The notes: a model not told the origin generated them from the sequence alone. Numbered from the stretch's first letter, positions 34,042 through 42,651 are shown. The stretch: DNA of 46,043 nucleotides from SVFI01 sp964519385 (GCA_964519385.1 CAZFLR010000017.1:1-46043); one strand, 5' to 3'. Program-made: numbers and translations.

Positions 34042-34070
34042 TTGCATTATACAAAGTAATGATGTATATT
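34042..34070 (+). promoter_or_regulatory. argG promoter
   Basis: TTGCAT (34042-34047) and TATATT (34065-34070) are 17 bases apart. The -35 overlaps TTGCATTATACAA (34042-34054), which carries TGCAT and ATACA half-sites, and another TATGCAT lies just upstream. Together with the argC side this suggests ArgR control of both promoters. The 318-base argC-argG gap contains only these signals. Confidence 0.65.
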
Positions 34071-34119
34071 AGATGAAGAGAAAAAATATTTTTATAAAAT
34101 ACATAACGGAGGCATAATT

Positions 34120-35337
34120 ATGAAAGAAAAAGTTATTTTAGCGTATTCCGGCGGACTGGATACAACAGCGATTATTCCATGGCTGAAAGAAAACTTCGAT
34201 TACGAAGTAATCTGTGTCTGTGTCGATTGCGGACAGGAAAGTGAATTAGACGGCTTAGAGGAAAGAGCTAAGCTTTCCGGCGCAGAGAAATTATATATTG
34301 AAGATATCACGGATGAATTCTGTGACGAATACGTTGTTCCATGCGTACAGGCACATGCTGTTTACGAGAACAAATATTTACTCGGAACCTCAATGGCTCG
34401 TCCTGCCATCGCAAAAAGACTGGTAGAGATTGCACGAAAAGAAGGTGCAACAGCTATCTGCCACGGAGCAACAGGTAAAGGAAACGATCAGATCCGTTTT
34501 GAGCTCGGTATCAAAGCTCTCGCTCCGGATCTCAAGATTATCGCTGCATGGAGAAATGACAAATGGACAATGAATTCCCGTGAGGAAGAGATTGAATACT
34601 GCCGTCAGCATGGCATTGATCTTCCGTTCTCCGCAGACAACTCTTACAGCCGTGACCGTAACTTATGGCACATCAGCCATGAAGGTCTTGAGCTTGAAGA
34701 GCCGGGCAACGAACCGAATTACGATCACCTTCTTGTTCTCGGTGTTTCTCCTGAGAAAGCTCCGGACGAAGGCGAATATGTGACAATGACATTTGAAGCA
34801 GGCGTTCCGAAATCCGTAAACGGAAAAGAAATGAAGGTTTCCGACATTATCCGCGAGCTCAACAGACTCGGCGGCAAACACGGTATCGGCATCGTTGACA
34901 TCGTAGAAAACCGTGTAGTCGGTATGAAGAGCCGCGGCGTTTATGAGACACCGGGCGGAACCATCCTCTACGAAGCACATCAGCAGCTTGAAGAACTTAT
35001 CCTTGACCGTGACACATACAGAACCAAAGAAGATATGGGTAACCTTTTTGCTCAGATCGTATACGAAGGAAAATGGTTCTCACCGCTTCGTGAAGCTACA
35101 CAGGCGTTCATCGAGAGCACACAGAAATATGTAACAGGTGAAGTGAAATTCAAACTGTACAAGGGAAATATCATCAAAGCCGGTACGACTTCTCCTTATA
35201 CTCTCTACAACGAGAGCATTGCATCCTTCACAACAGGGGATTTATATGACCACCATGATGCAGAGGGCTTCATCAACCTCTTCGGTTTATCCACAAAGGT
35301 TCGTGCCATGAAAATGAACGAAGTAGAAGGAAAATAA
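34120..35337 (+). CDS. argG: Argininosuccinate synthase
   Basis: Joins citrulline and aspartate with ATP. In 405 residues the ATP-pyrophosphatase P-loop is LAYSGGLDTT near 7-16. Further conserved stretches are CHGATGKGNDQIRFELG near 112, NLWHISHEGLELE near 181 and GVYETPGGTILYEAH near 272. An ACGGAGG ribosome binding site precedes the start. It is divergent from argC across a shared regulatory region. argH is not downstream, which is unusual for a paired argGH. Confidence 0.98.
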   Translation: MKEKVILAYSGGLDTTAIIPWLKENFDYEVICVCVDCGQESELDGLEERAKLSGAEKLYIEDITDEFCDEYVVPCVQAHAVYENKYLLGTSMARPAIAKRLVEIARKEGATAICHGATGKGNDQIRFELGIKALAPDLKIIAAWRNDKWTMNSREEEIEYCRQHGIDLPFSADNSYSRDRNLWHISHEGLELEEPGNEPNYDHLLVLGVSPEKAPDEGEYVTMTFEAGVPKSVNGKEMKVSDIIRELNRLGGKHGIGIVDIVENRVVGMKSRGVYETPGGTILYEAHQQLEELILDRDTYRTKEDMGNLFAQIVYEGKWFSPLREATQAFIESTQKYVTGEVKFKLYKGNIIKAGTTSPYTLYNESIASFTTGDLYDHHDAEGFINLFGLSTKVRAMKMNEVEGK

Positions 35338-35349
35338 TTTGAGGTAAGC

Positions 35350-35643
35350 ATGGACGTAGTTTTAATCATCATTACTTATGTCATTATGATGAATATTGTA
35401 TCGTTTGCCCTTATGGGCATTGACAAATATAAGGCCAGAAAGAAAGCGTGGCGTATCCCCGAGGCAACCTTATTTTTATTTGCCGTATTCGGCGGAAGTC
35501 CGGGCAGCATACTCGGTATGTTCTTTTTCCACCACAAGACACGCCACTGGTACTTTCTTTACGGATTACCGTTGATTCTGATTATACAGCTTGCAGGAAT
35601 TTATCTCCTGTGGCAGTCACCGATTCAGTTTGGCATTTTGTAA
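35350..35643 (+). CDS. DUF1294 membrane protein
   Basis: A 97-residue protein with about three hydrophobic segments. The stretch GIDKYKARKKAWRIPEATLF followed by GGSPGSILGMFFFHHKTRHWYF is diagnostic of DUF1294. GAGGT lies 5 bases before the start, 12 bases after argG, so the two are probably co-transcribed up to the terminator at 35650-35681. Function unknown. Confidence 0.9.
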   Translation: MDVVLIIITYVIMMNIVSFALMGIDKYKARKKAWRIPEATLFLFAVFGGSPGSILGMFFFHHKTRHWYFLYGLPLILIIQLAGIYLLWQSPIQFGIL

Positions 35644-35649
35644 GAAATA

Positions 35650-35681
35650 AGTGCTGTCGTTTTACGGCAGCACTCATTTTT
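35650..35681 (+). terminator. Rho-independent terminator after argG-DUF1294
   Basis: AGTGCTGTCG (35650-35659) pairs with CGGCAGCACT (35665-35674), one GU pair, with a TTTTA loop, followed by CATTTTTAT. It lies 6 bases after the DUF1294 stop. Confidence 0.88.
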
Positions 35682-35699
35682 ATAAGAAGGAGAAATAAT

Positions 35700-36398
35700 A
35701 TGCATATTGCAGTTGTAGCCGACAATGTCGCAGACAGAAAACAGGCTGAACGCCTTTTAGACCGTGCAAACACTGCTCTCTCCGGAAGCATCGGAACACT
35801 TTTTATCGATTCTTTTGGTGACGAGGAGTCTTTTTTACATGCCTGCATGCGCTATGACTTGTTTATCCTTGATTTTGATAATGATGCCGAACATTCCCTG
35901 AGCGTGGCACAAAAGCTCAAATCCAAGAATGCTCCCGGACTGATTGCAGTCTGTAAACACACGGATGCCCCTTTCCAGTACGAAACAGCCATTCAAGGAC
36001 TTTTTACCCTTGACAAGCCGATTCTTACCGCCTCACTTCACAAGCTTCTCTTCGATGTTCACTTAGAGCTCCAAAAGCTGCAAAGCCAGCTTGACCTTGT
36101 CGAACTACGCACAGATACCGACACGCATTATGTATCGCGTTCCACGATTATTTATGCACGTGCCAACGAAAAAGAGCACCGGATTTTCTACCATTTTGTT
36201 GACGGAACAACTCTGGAAAGCACCGGTGGCTTTGATGATTTAAAACGATATCTGGGAGACTATGAAGAATTTGTCATAAGACCTTCCTGCACTATCGTAA
36301 ACAAAGATCATATTAAACAGGAAACAAAAAAGAGCATCCGGCTCTCCAGCGGAGAAACACTCGAATACTCTTTTTTTGCACGTTTCACTAGTTTCTAG
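35700..36398 (+). CDS. LytTR-type response regulator with divergent receiver
   Basis: A 232-residue protein. The N-terminal 125 residues resemble a receiver: VVADN at the start, FILDFDND near 56 at the phospho-Asp position and LDKPI near 105. The acidic pocket at the start is reduced to one Asp. Residues about 135-232 match a LytTR DNA-binding domain (HYVSRSTIIYARANEKEHR, FVIRPSCTIVNKDHI). AAGGAG precedes ATG 35700; an upstream reading-frame extension overlaps the terminator and DUF1294 and is rejected. No kinase gene is adjacent. It may be a free-standing regulator. Confidence 0.8.
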   Translation: MHIAVVADNVADRKQAERLLDRANTALSGSIGTLFIDSFGDEESFLHACMRYDLFILDFDNDAEHSLSVAQKLKSKNAPGLIAVCKHTDAPFQYETAIQGLFTLDKPILTASLHKLLFDVHLELQKLQSQLDLVELRTDTDTHYVSRSTIIYARANEKEHRIFYHFVDGTTLESTGGFDDLKRYLGDYEEFVIRPSCTIVNKDHIKQETKKSIRLSSGETLEYSFFARFTSF

Positions 36399-36417
36399 TT
36401 CTATATTCTTTATACGA

Positions 36418-37257
36418 CTATATCGTCACAATCAGTCCGCCGTCATTTGCATACATACTGCTGATGCCGGCCGTATCTAAAATCAGCACATCCTTACACT
36501 TAATCATGGAAAGAAGTATTTCCTTAAACTTCTCTGCCCTTTCCCTGCAATTACAGTGCGAAATCATAAGTGTGCGCTTCTCAGCATCCGGTTTTTCGGA
36601 AACTATCAGCTCTGCCATCTTCTTCATTGCCTTTTTCATACCGATTGCCTGTCCGCGCTGAATGATATTTCCATCCTGTGTTGCCCCCATAACCGGCTTA
36701 ATGGAAAGCGAGGATGCGACAAATGCCTTCACCTTTGACAATCTTCCGTTTTTGCGGAGAGTTTCCAGATTATCCAGAATAAAATATGTATCCAGATCAT
36801 CCCGGAATGCCTTTGCCTTTTCTATGATATCCGTAAAAGCCATTCCCTTTTGTGCCAGTGCGTGAATAAACAGGGCAATCTGTGTCTGTCCTACCGATGC
36901 CGAACAGGAATCACAGATAAAAATATTTTTTTCAGGGCATTTCTCCAGAAACATCCCCTTACCTACATTTGCGCTGTTGTAACTGCCACTCAGATTTCCG
37001 GACAGCGTCACAACATAAATATCATCGGCCTCCGAGTCATAGGACTGCATATAACGCTCCGGCGACGGACATGCAGATTTCGGACATGTCGGACACTCTG
37101 CGACTCTCTTTAAAAAATCTGCCTGATCAAAGGTTTCATCATCCCACGTCCGGTATTCTCCCACATGCAGCTCAAGCGGAACATGCTCAAAATGCGAATC
37201 CTCTTTATATTCCTCCGGTAATTCACCGCAACTGTCTAATATGATTTTGTATGACAT
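36418..37257 (-). CDS. DegV family fatty-acid-binding protein
   Basis: A 279-residue DegV protein, a fold that binds a fatty acid between two domains; related FakB proteins present exogenous fatty acids to a kinase. Signatures are ILDSCGELPEEY near 6, SPERYMQSY, VVTLSGNLSGSYNSA near 83 and the late HCNCRERAEKF. Four cysteines in CPTCPKSAC near 58 are unusual for the family and could bind metal. ATG 37257 has GGAGG 5 bases upstream; the in-frame TTG four codons earlier is rejected. Probably monocistronic. Confidence 0.9.
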   Translation of the reverse strand: MSYKIILDSCGELPEEYKEDSHFEHVPLELHVGEYRTWDDETFDQADFLKRVAECPTCPKSACPSPERYMQSYDSEADDIYVVTLSGNLSGSYNSANVGKGMFLEKCPEKNIFICDSCSASVGQTQIALFIHALAQKGMAFTDIIEKAKAFRDDLDTYFILDNLETLRKNGRLSKVKAFVASSLSIKPVMGATQDGNIIQRGQAIGMKKAMKKMAELIVSEKPDAEKRTLMISHCNCRERAEKFKEILLSMIKCKDVLILDTAGISSMYANDGGLIVTI

Positions 37258-37372
37258 GACATCCTCCAACTGGTTTTACTTAAAATATAATGTAGTTTTC
37301 GTTACTACTTATCATAACACATCTTCCTCTTCTTGAAAAGGGGTGATGGATAATTCTCTATAGAATTTTTTC

Positions 37373-37382
37373 ACGATATCGT
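37373..37382. promoter_or_regulatory. Palindromes in the promoter region of 37433-37936
   Basis: ACGATATCGT is a perfect 10-base palindrome placed in the spacer ahead of TATAAA (37389-37394). A second imperfect one, ATTCTCTATAGAAT, lies about 20 bases upstream. The -35 is poor (TTTTTT, 37366-37371), as at activator-dependent promoters. The regulator is not identified. Confidence 0.4.
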
Positions 37383-37432
37383 ATACACTATAAACATAGT
37401 TGCAGAACATCTGCTATTGAAAAGGAGCTACC

Positions 37433-37936
37433 ATGATTGCTTTAAAAATTAAAGACACGAAAAAAATGATGCAAACCCTTCTTACCTCTGAATCCTTTGA
37501 CCGTTTTTCCATGCAGGAAATCTCCATTATAAAAGATATCTCTCTTTTCATGGAGGGTCGTCTTAATAAGGAATATTATTCGGAGCGGGAACTGGCCACA
37601 CCGGAGCTTGCCGGGCGTGAATTTTCTCTTTGGGGAGAATCAAGAGCTCTTATTTCCGGCTTTCTCGGCCAAGACCATGCCCCCCTCTCCTTCAAATTCA
37701 TTCTTCAGGCACCGACTGCTTATGTTCAAAAGCTTTTAAGCAGTCCCGATTTTACTGCCGACCCATCACTGGTAAAATCGCTTAATCTGACATTCCGCTA
37801 TGAGAATGAAACGCTCACCTGTCTGACAGGTACTGCTTTTACCACCTTTGTTCCCGACAAATCACTCGACATACTTTGGGACCGGGCAATACGCAAATCG
37901 CTGGACAATATGCAGATTGCCTTTGAAGATTTGTAA
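37433..37936 (+). CDS. DUF5721-like protein
   Basis: A 167-residue soluble protein, mixed alpha/beta, without signal peptide. Recognisable parts are the starting MIALKIKDTKKMMQTLL, which resembles DUF5721 proteins of Lachnospiraceae (recalled, not searched), and a C-terminal helix (WDRAIRKSLDNMQIAFEDL). AAAGGAG lies 7 bases before the start. It ends 7 bases from the convergent spoVAE stop. No function is known. Confidence 0.75.
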   Translation: MIALKIKDTKKMMQTLLTSESFDRFSMQEISIIKDISLFMEGRLNKEYYSERELATPELAGREFSLWGESRALISGFLGQDHAPLSFKFILQAPTAYVQKLLSSPDFTADPSLVKSLNLTFRYENETLTCLTGTAFTTFVPDKSLDILWDRAIRKSLDNMQIAFEDL

Positions 37937-37943
37937 ACGAATT

Positions 37944-38309
37944 TTATTTTTTAATTTTGGGCTGAAACAAAAAGCTGGCGATATAAGCGAAAATAAGTGC
38001 AGCACTGCATCCGACGGCTCCTGCTTTAAAGCCTCCCATAAAAAGGCCGAGGAATCCGTTCTGGTCCACGGCTTCTTTTACGCCTTTCATCAAGACATGC
38101 CCAAATCCAATCAGCGGAACACTTGCGCCCGCGCCGGCAAATTCCGCAAACGGTTCATAAACACCTAAGAAGCTCAAAACCGCGCCCAGACACACAAGAA
38201 GAACCATGATTCTTCCCGGCATAAGTTTTGTCTTTTCCAGTAATATCTGAACCAGGGCACAAATGAGTCCGCCCACCCAGAATGCATTTACATAGCTTAA
38301 CATATCCAT
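37944..38309 (-). CDS. spoVAE: Stage V sporulation protein AE
   Basis: A 121-residue inner-forespore-membrane protein, part of the SpoVA channel that moves dipicolinic acid into the spore and out at germination. It has about four helices and family stretches ALVQILLEKTKLMPGRIMVL and FAGAGASVPLIGFGHVLMKG. ATG 38309 has AAAGGA 7 bases upstream; a longer frame starting at 38429 runs into the ridA terminator and is rejected. It is about 3.3 kb from spoVAD, with unrelated genes between. It needs its own promoter, likely sporulation-specific, which I could not place. Confidence 0.93.
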   Translation of the reverse strand: MDMLSYVNAFWVGGLICALVQILLEKTKLMPGRIMVLLVCLGAVLSFLGVYEPFAEFAGAGASVPLIGFGHVLMKGVKEAVDQNGFLGLFMGGFKAGAVGCSAALIFAYIASFLFQPKIKK

Positions 38310-38349
38310 TGTATTTCCTTTCTGCCGGACTGATTGCTCCGGTCTACAC

Positions 38350-38377
38350 AAAAAACAGAGAAGCAATTGCTTCTCTG
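38350..38377 (-). terminator. Rho-independent terminator after ridA
   Basis: CAGAGAAGC-AATT-GCTTCTCTG (38356-38377) is a perfect palindrome with a 9-bp stem. On the minus strand it is followed by six T (38355-38350). It separates ridA from spoVAE. Confidence 0.92.
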
Positions 38378-38446
38378 CTAGTATTTGTCTTTTGTATTTT
38401 TTTATACATCCATTACCACTTAAAAACAAAACGGTTTCTGCTCTTA

Positions 38447-38824
38447 TTACTCGCCAAGATAGGCGATAACCTCCACCTCACAAAGCACATTTTTCGGAAG
38501 TGTCTTTACAGCCACACAGCTTCTCGCCGGCTTTCCCGTAAAATATTTTGCATAAATTTCATTAAAGGCTGCGAAATCACCCATATCCGCCAAGAAGCAC
38601 CCTGTCTTTACCACTTTATCGTAGGAAGCTCCTGCTGCCTCCAGAAGTCCGCCAATGTTTTTCATCACCTGCTCCGTCTGCGCTGCAATATTGTCCGGTG
38701 CAAGTTCTCCTGTTTCCGGAACGATTGCAATCTGTCCTGATGCAAAAAAGAAATCCCCTGCTATAATTCCCTGGGAATACGGTCCGATTGCTGCCGGAGC
38801 ATTTTGTGTACTGATTACTTTCAT
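38447..38824 (-). CDS. ridA: RidA family enamine/imine deaminase
   Basis: A 125-residue protein that hydrolyses reactive 2-aminoacrylate-type imines from PLP enzymes. It carries the fingerprint IGPYSQGI at 13-20, FFFASGQIAI near 25 and the catalytic Arg in PARSCVAVKTLP near 100, with length normal. It fits the many PLP and threonine-pathway enzymes in this genome region. It is the last gene before a terminator and starts 51 bases after the small unknown gene. A ribosome binding site AGAAAGAAGGAAA lies upstream. Confidence 0.95.
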   Translation of the reverse strand: MKVISTQNAPAAIGPYSQGIIAGDFFFASGQIAIVPETGELAPDNIAAQTEQVMKNIGGLLEAAGASYDKVVKTGCFLADMGDFAAFNEIYAKYFTGKPARSCVAVKTLPKNVLCEVEVIAYLGE

Positions 38825-38875
38825 GATTTTTCCTTCTTTCTGCTGTTTTTCATATTTTTATTGTAAAACCTGAGG

Positions 38876-39109
38876 TCAGTCTTCACAAAAACTGACCGTT
38901 ACATAAAAACCGCGTTCATTTTCCACGACATCCACCACAGTACCTTCGCGGCTCTTTAACCGCTCACGAAAGGGGATATTGCCTGACATCGCAAGCGAAG
39001 GGTCTATCGTGTAATAATAACTGCTCGGAAGCACGCCTTCCGTTACCGTAACCTTTTGTCCGGTTTCCAACAATCCCGGACGTTCCATTTTAAATTCCAT
39101 TTCACGCAT
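38876..39109 (-). CDS. Small unknown protein after the HD-GYP gene
   Basis: A 77-residue protein with no signal peptide or membrane helix, rich in short beta-like stretches (KVTVTEGVLP, GTVVDVVENERGFYVTVSF). It may form a small beta barrel. Its start ATG overlaps the end of the HD-GYP gene by 8 bases, so translation is probably coupled to it. A link to cyclic-dinucleotide signalling is possible (small beta-barrel PilZ-like), but no PilZ RxxxR or DxSxxG motif is visible. ridA follows after 51 bases. Confidence 0.65.
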   Translation of the reverse strand: MREMEFKMERPGLLETGQKVTVTEGVLPSSYYYTIDPSLAMSGNIPFRERLKSREGTVVDVVENERGFYVTVSFCED

Positions 39110-41180
39110 CCGGCATCGCCTCCATCTGCTCCTTCGGTAATTCTTCGCGTTCGAGAAGTCTTACAAAGAACTCGACTACGTGTGGGTCAAACTGTGTACC
39201 GGAGCAGCGTTTCAGCTCTTCAATCGCATCCGCCTCCGGCATGGCTTTATGATACGGTCTGTCATTTACCATAACATCATGCGAATCGACTGCCGAAATA
39301 ATCCGGGCAATCAAAGGTATTTCCTCCCCCTTCAGGCGGTTCGGATAACCCGTTCCGTCCCACTTTTCGTGATGGGACAGTATTCCGTCCGCAATATCTT
39401 CAAGCTCCGCAGAGCTTTTTGCGATTCGATATCCTTTGACCGTATGCTGCTCGATAATGTTTCTCTCCTCCGGAGTCAGCTTTCCCTGTTTTTTGATAAT
39501 ATCCTGCGGAATTGCAACCTTTCCTATATCATGCAGAACCGCGAGGAGCTCAAGCCGTCCGATATCCGAATCGGAAATTCCCATCTCACGTCCGAGTCTT
39601 GCTGCCATCTCCCTCGTTCTCTCCACATGCTCTTCCGTCTGATAATCACTCTCACAAAGTGTCTGCTTCAGGGAATCTACAAGCGAACTGCTGGCCGACT
39701 TATCCTTGAGCATCTTCTTTTTCTGCATACTCGCGCGAGCATTCTGAAGCGTTTTTTCTATAGACAGCTCACTGTCCTCTTTCGTCGCAACACCGAATTC
39801 GATGGATACCGGCATATTTTCATAAAAGTCGGATATATCATTCTCAATCGCCTCCAGGAGCGTCGCCGCATCTGCATTTGACATTCCTTCCAGCACAATG
39901 ACGATATCACCGTTATCTATCTTGGCACAGAAAACCTTGTCTCCGACACGTCTGCGTATATATCTTGCAATATTGCGCATGGCTGCGTCACCAAAGGCCG
40001 TACCGTAAGCCTCATTGATTGCATTCATACCATCAACATTGCACACTGCAACGGATACCGGCCAGTATTCCGGTATATTCCACTGAGGAATCTGCGTCAT
40101 AAAACTCTGTTTATTATAAAATCCTGTCACGGAATCAAAAAGCATGGAGTGCTCAAACTCAAAGAAGGTCTGGCGCATACTGGTAATGTCATGAAACATA
40201 AACAGCTTTCCTACCAGCTTCTGCTCCTCATCCTTCATACAGTTGAGCTGACACTGATATATTCTCGTAATTCCGTTTTCCTGATAAATCCAGTCAATCT
40301 CCTGATTGAGATTCGTTCCGTTCAATCCTGAAAAACCGTTTTCACTTACAAACTCTTCAATCGTCACATCCTCTTTGAAACGGAAATCCGGCATCAAATC
40401 CTTCATCTGGTCACTGTATGCCACCAGCCGTCCTTCATAGTCAAACAGAATAATCGGATCTTTCATATACTGCAGAATCATGTTCCGGGTAATCTCAATC
40501 GTCACACTCGGCAGATAGTTAAATGTATAAAAATACAGAATCAGTCCGACGATAACATATAAAAGCAGCGTCGGGTCCACCGAAAGAGGAATATATCCTG
40601 CAATATACACAAAATAAATCACCACGGTGAGCATCATACTGAAAATCGGTCCGTAGTAACGGCTAAGATACACCTTCGGTGCTTCCTTACATTTCATAAA
40701 CAGAAGAATGATTGTCGCCGCAATCATAATAAAATTGAACGCTGTATGTATATGGAACGGTACCAGAGGTACATAAGAAAGCACGTATCCCTGTGCAAAA
40801 TCTTCACGCGTGTATGAGAGCGCGATTTCCGTAAAAGGATTGGCCAGCAGGAAAACCGAATCCACGACTGCATATGCTAAAAACACATACTTCAGCCACC
40901 TGGCAGCTCTTTTTTCCCATCCGATATACACAAGCACATAATCATAATAGCAATAAATCATAAAATCCATAAGCACAAAGCTAAGTGAACATCCTATGGA
41001 CTTTATCATTTCCCGCTCCGAACTGATATTCAAGGTATACGCCAGAATCATCAGGAAGTTCATAAGCATGGCAATCGCCAGCTTTTTACTGATGACAATA
41101 TCTCTACGATATGATTTTACCAAAAAGAAGGCTGACACCAACGCCGACAGATAATATACGGCAACCATGATTTCTTCCAT
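39102..41180 (-). CDS. 7TM-PAS-degenerate GGDEF-HD-GYP signalling protein
   Basis: A 692-residue protein. Residues 1-220 have seven helices, like the 7TM sensor of histidine-kinase-type receptors. A PAS-like region follows (about 235-345, MKDPIILFDYEGRLVAYS), then a GGDEF-like domain (about 345-500) in which the signature is NGDIV, so diguanylate cyclase activity is unlikely. The C-terminal HD-GYP phosphodiesterase has HDIGKVAIP near 550 and HHEKWDGTGYPNRLKG near 607, with the metal-binding His/Asp and GYP intact. It probably degrades c-di-GMP (or related) in response to a membrane signal. ATG 41180 has AGGGGGAG 5 bases upstream; the earlier in-frame ATG is rejected. Confidence 0.92.
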   Translation of the reverse strand: MEEIMVAVYYLSALVSAFFLVKSYRRDIVISKKLAIAMLMNFLMILAYTLNISSEREMIKSIGCSLSFVLMDFMIYCYYDYVLVYIGWEKRAARWLKYVFLAYAVVDSVFLLANPFTEIALSYTREDFAQGYVLSYVPLVPFHIHTAFNFIMIAATIILLFMKCKEAPKVYLSRYYGPIFSMMLTVVIYFVYIAGYIPLSVDPTLLLYVIVGLILYFYTFNYLPSVTIEITRNMILQYMKDPIILFDYEGRLVAYSDQMKDLMPDFRFKEDVTIEEFVSENGFSGLNGTNLNQEIDWIYQENGITRIYQCQLNCMKDEEQKLVGKLFMFHDITSMRQTFFEFEHSMLFDSVTGFYNKQSFMTQIPQWNIPEYWPVSVAVCNVDGMNAINEAYGTAFGDAAMRNIARYIRRRVGDKVFCAKIDNGDIVIVLEGMSNADAATLLEAIENDISDFYENMPVSIEFGVATKEDSELSIEKTLQNARASMQKKKMLKDKSASSSLVDSLKQTLCESDYQTEEHVERTREMAARLGREMGISDSDIGRLELLAVLHDIGKVAIPQDIIKKQGKLTPEERNIIEQHTVKGYRIAKSSAELEDIADGILSHHEKWDGTGYPNRLKGEEIPLIARIISAVDSHDVMVNDRPYHKAMPEADAIEELKRCSGTQFDPHVVEFFVRLLEREELPKEQMEAMPDA

Positions 41181-41304
41181 CTTCGCTCCCCCTTTAAGCA
41201 TATATGAAAATTATACCACATGCCTCTTAGATTTGGCTATCCCTTATTTGAGCGCATATTTTCACCTCCCTTGTGGCACACTAAGCAAAAAAGGAGGTAG
41301 CAAG

Positions 41305-41511
41305 ATGAAAACTTTAGATTATATTGCTCTTACCATCGCCATTGTAGGTGCAGTAAACTGGGGACTTATCGGTTTCTTTGACTGGAACCTTGTTGCATCG
41401 CTCTTTGGTTCCATGAGTCTGGTATCCCGTATCATCTACGCACTGGTCGGTCTCTGCGGACTTTACTTACTGACCATGTATATGAAGCTCGGCGCAGTTG
41501 ATGAAGCGTAG
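41305..41511 (+). CDS. DUF378 membrane protein
   Basis: A 68-residue protein with two helices. IALTIAIVGAVNWGLIGFF near the start and the second helix IIYALVGLCGLYLLTMY are typical of DUF378. AAAGGAGG lies 7 bases ahead of ATG 41305. It runs on the plus strand between two minus-strand sporulation and signalling genes, and has its own terminator. Function unknown. Confidence 0.93.
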   Translation: MKTLDYIALTIAIVGAVNWGLIGFFDWNLVASLFGSMSLVSRIIYALVGLCGLYLLTMYMKLGAVDEA

Positions 41512-41518
41512 GACTTTT

Positions 41519-41547
41519 AAAAGGGCACCTTCCGGGGTGCCCTTTTT
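41519..41547 (+). terminator. Rho-independent terminator after the DUF378 gene
   Basis: AAAAGGGCACC pairs with GGTGCCCTTTT around a TTCCGG-like loop, followed by TTT. It is very stable and begins 8 bases after the stop. Confidence 0.94.
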
Positions 41548-41593
41548 TTACATAAATACCATTCCGATCTATCGGTAACAGGAAACATTTATA

Positions 41594-42622
41594 TCACACA
41601 TGCTCAAGAACAATGGCATGTGCGATTCCGGGAACAGCAAGTCCTTCGTTGAAGCTTGTCTTACTCAGAAGTGCACCCGTTGGGAGAAACAGAACGCGTT
41701 GCCATTCTCCGCTTTTTATTCGTGGCAAAATATGTGAAGCAAGCGTGACAGCCGCACAGCCACAGCCCGAACCGCCGGATCCCACATCCTGATTTTCTAT
41801 GTCAAAAATAGTTGTTCCGCAATCCATGTGCCTCTCTGCAAGATCAATCTCCTTTCCCTTTAAAAGATCCAGCAGTGCCTGACTTCCGACCTGTCCGAGA
41901 TCTCCTGTGATAATACGGTCATAGTCTGTCACCTTACGTCCGAAATCTTCCAGATGCTGACGTATGGTGTCCGCTGCTGCCGGAGCCATTGCGCAGCCCA
42001 TATTGGAATTGTCTTTTATGCCAAGATCAATGATTCTTCCGGTTGTAATTTCCGCAATTTTAGCCAAAGCCTCTGTCGTCCGTTCCCCCATCAGAAGGAA
42101 TGCTCCGCTTCCCGTCACCGTCCAGGTCGATGCCTTTGTGCGCTGTGCTCCGTATTCAAGCGGAAAGCGAAACTCCTTCTCTGCACTTGCAAAATGCGAC
42201 GAAGTCACACATATCACCTTAGATGCCAGCCCCGTTGAGACAGTCATTGCCCCGAGACTCAGCGACTCACCACATGTCGAGCAGGCTCCGTACAGTCCAA
42301 AATGCGGAATTTCATAATCTAACAGCCCAAAAGAACTCGCAATCGACTGTCCAAGCAGGTCACCGGCAAATAAATAACGGATTTCCCGTTGGTCAGATCC
42401 CGTTTTTTCAAGGACAAGACGCACGGCCTCCTTCTGCAGATAGCTTTCCGCAGCCTCCCATGTCTCCATTCCGAACTTGTCATCCGTCGAAAGAACATCA
42501 ATCTGACCTGCCAGCGGTCCCTGAGCTTCCTTACTCCCCGCGATACATCCGCTCCCCGAAATATATGCAGGCATCGGAAGTCTGACACTGCTTCTTCCCT
42601 GCTCAAATATTGATTTTTTCAT
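41594..42622 (-). CDS. spoVAD: Stage V sporulation protein AD
   Basis: A 342-residue soluble protein that binds dipicolinic acid at the inner forespore membrane. It has a thiolase-like fold: AYISGSGCIAGSKEAQGPLAG near 20, LYGACSTCGESLSLGAM near 114, and VGSGGSGCGCAAVTLASH near 285. ATG 42622 has AGGAG 8 bases upstream; a GTG three codons earlier is too close. It follows spoVAC after 29 bases. Length is normal. Confidence 0.96.
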   Translation of the reverse strand: MKKSIFEQGRSSVRLPMPAYISGSGCIAGSKEAQGPLAGQIDVLSTDDKFGMETWEAAESYLQKEAVRLVLEKTGSDQREIRYLFAGDLLGQSIASSFGLLDYEIPHFGLYGACSTCGESLSLGAMTVSTGLASKVICVTSSHFASAEKEFRFPLEYGAQRTKASTWTVTGSGAFLLMGERTTEALAKIAEITTGRIIDLGIKDNSNMGCAMAPAAADTIRQHLEDFGRKVTDYDRIITGDLGQVGSQALLDLLKGKEIDLAERHMDCGTTIFDIENQDVGSGGSGCGCAAVTLASHILPRIKSGEWQRVLFLPTGALLSKTSFNEGLAVPGIAHAIVLEHV

Positions 42623-42651
42623 ACCTTTCACTCCTGTCTTTCCTTATTTTT

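Noticed and set aside
35448..35699. N-terminal extension of the LytTR regulator
   Set aside because: It crosses the DUF1294 gene and a terminator; ATG 35700 with AAGGAG is the better start.
38356..38377. 22-base perfect palindrome as an operator or mobile-element end
   Set aside because: A T run follows directly on the minus strand after ridA, so an intrinsic terminator explains it.
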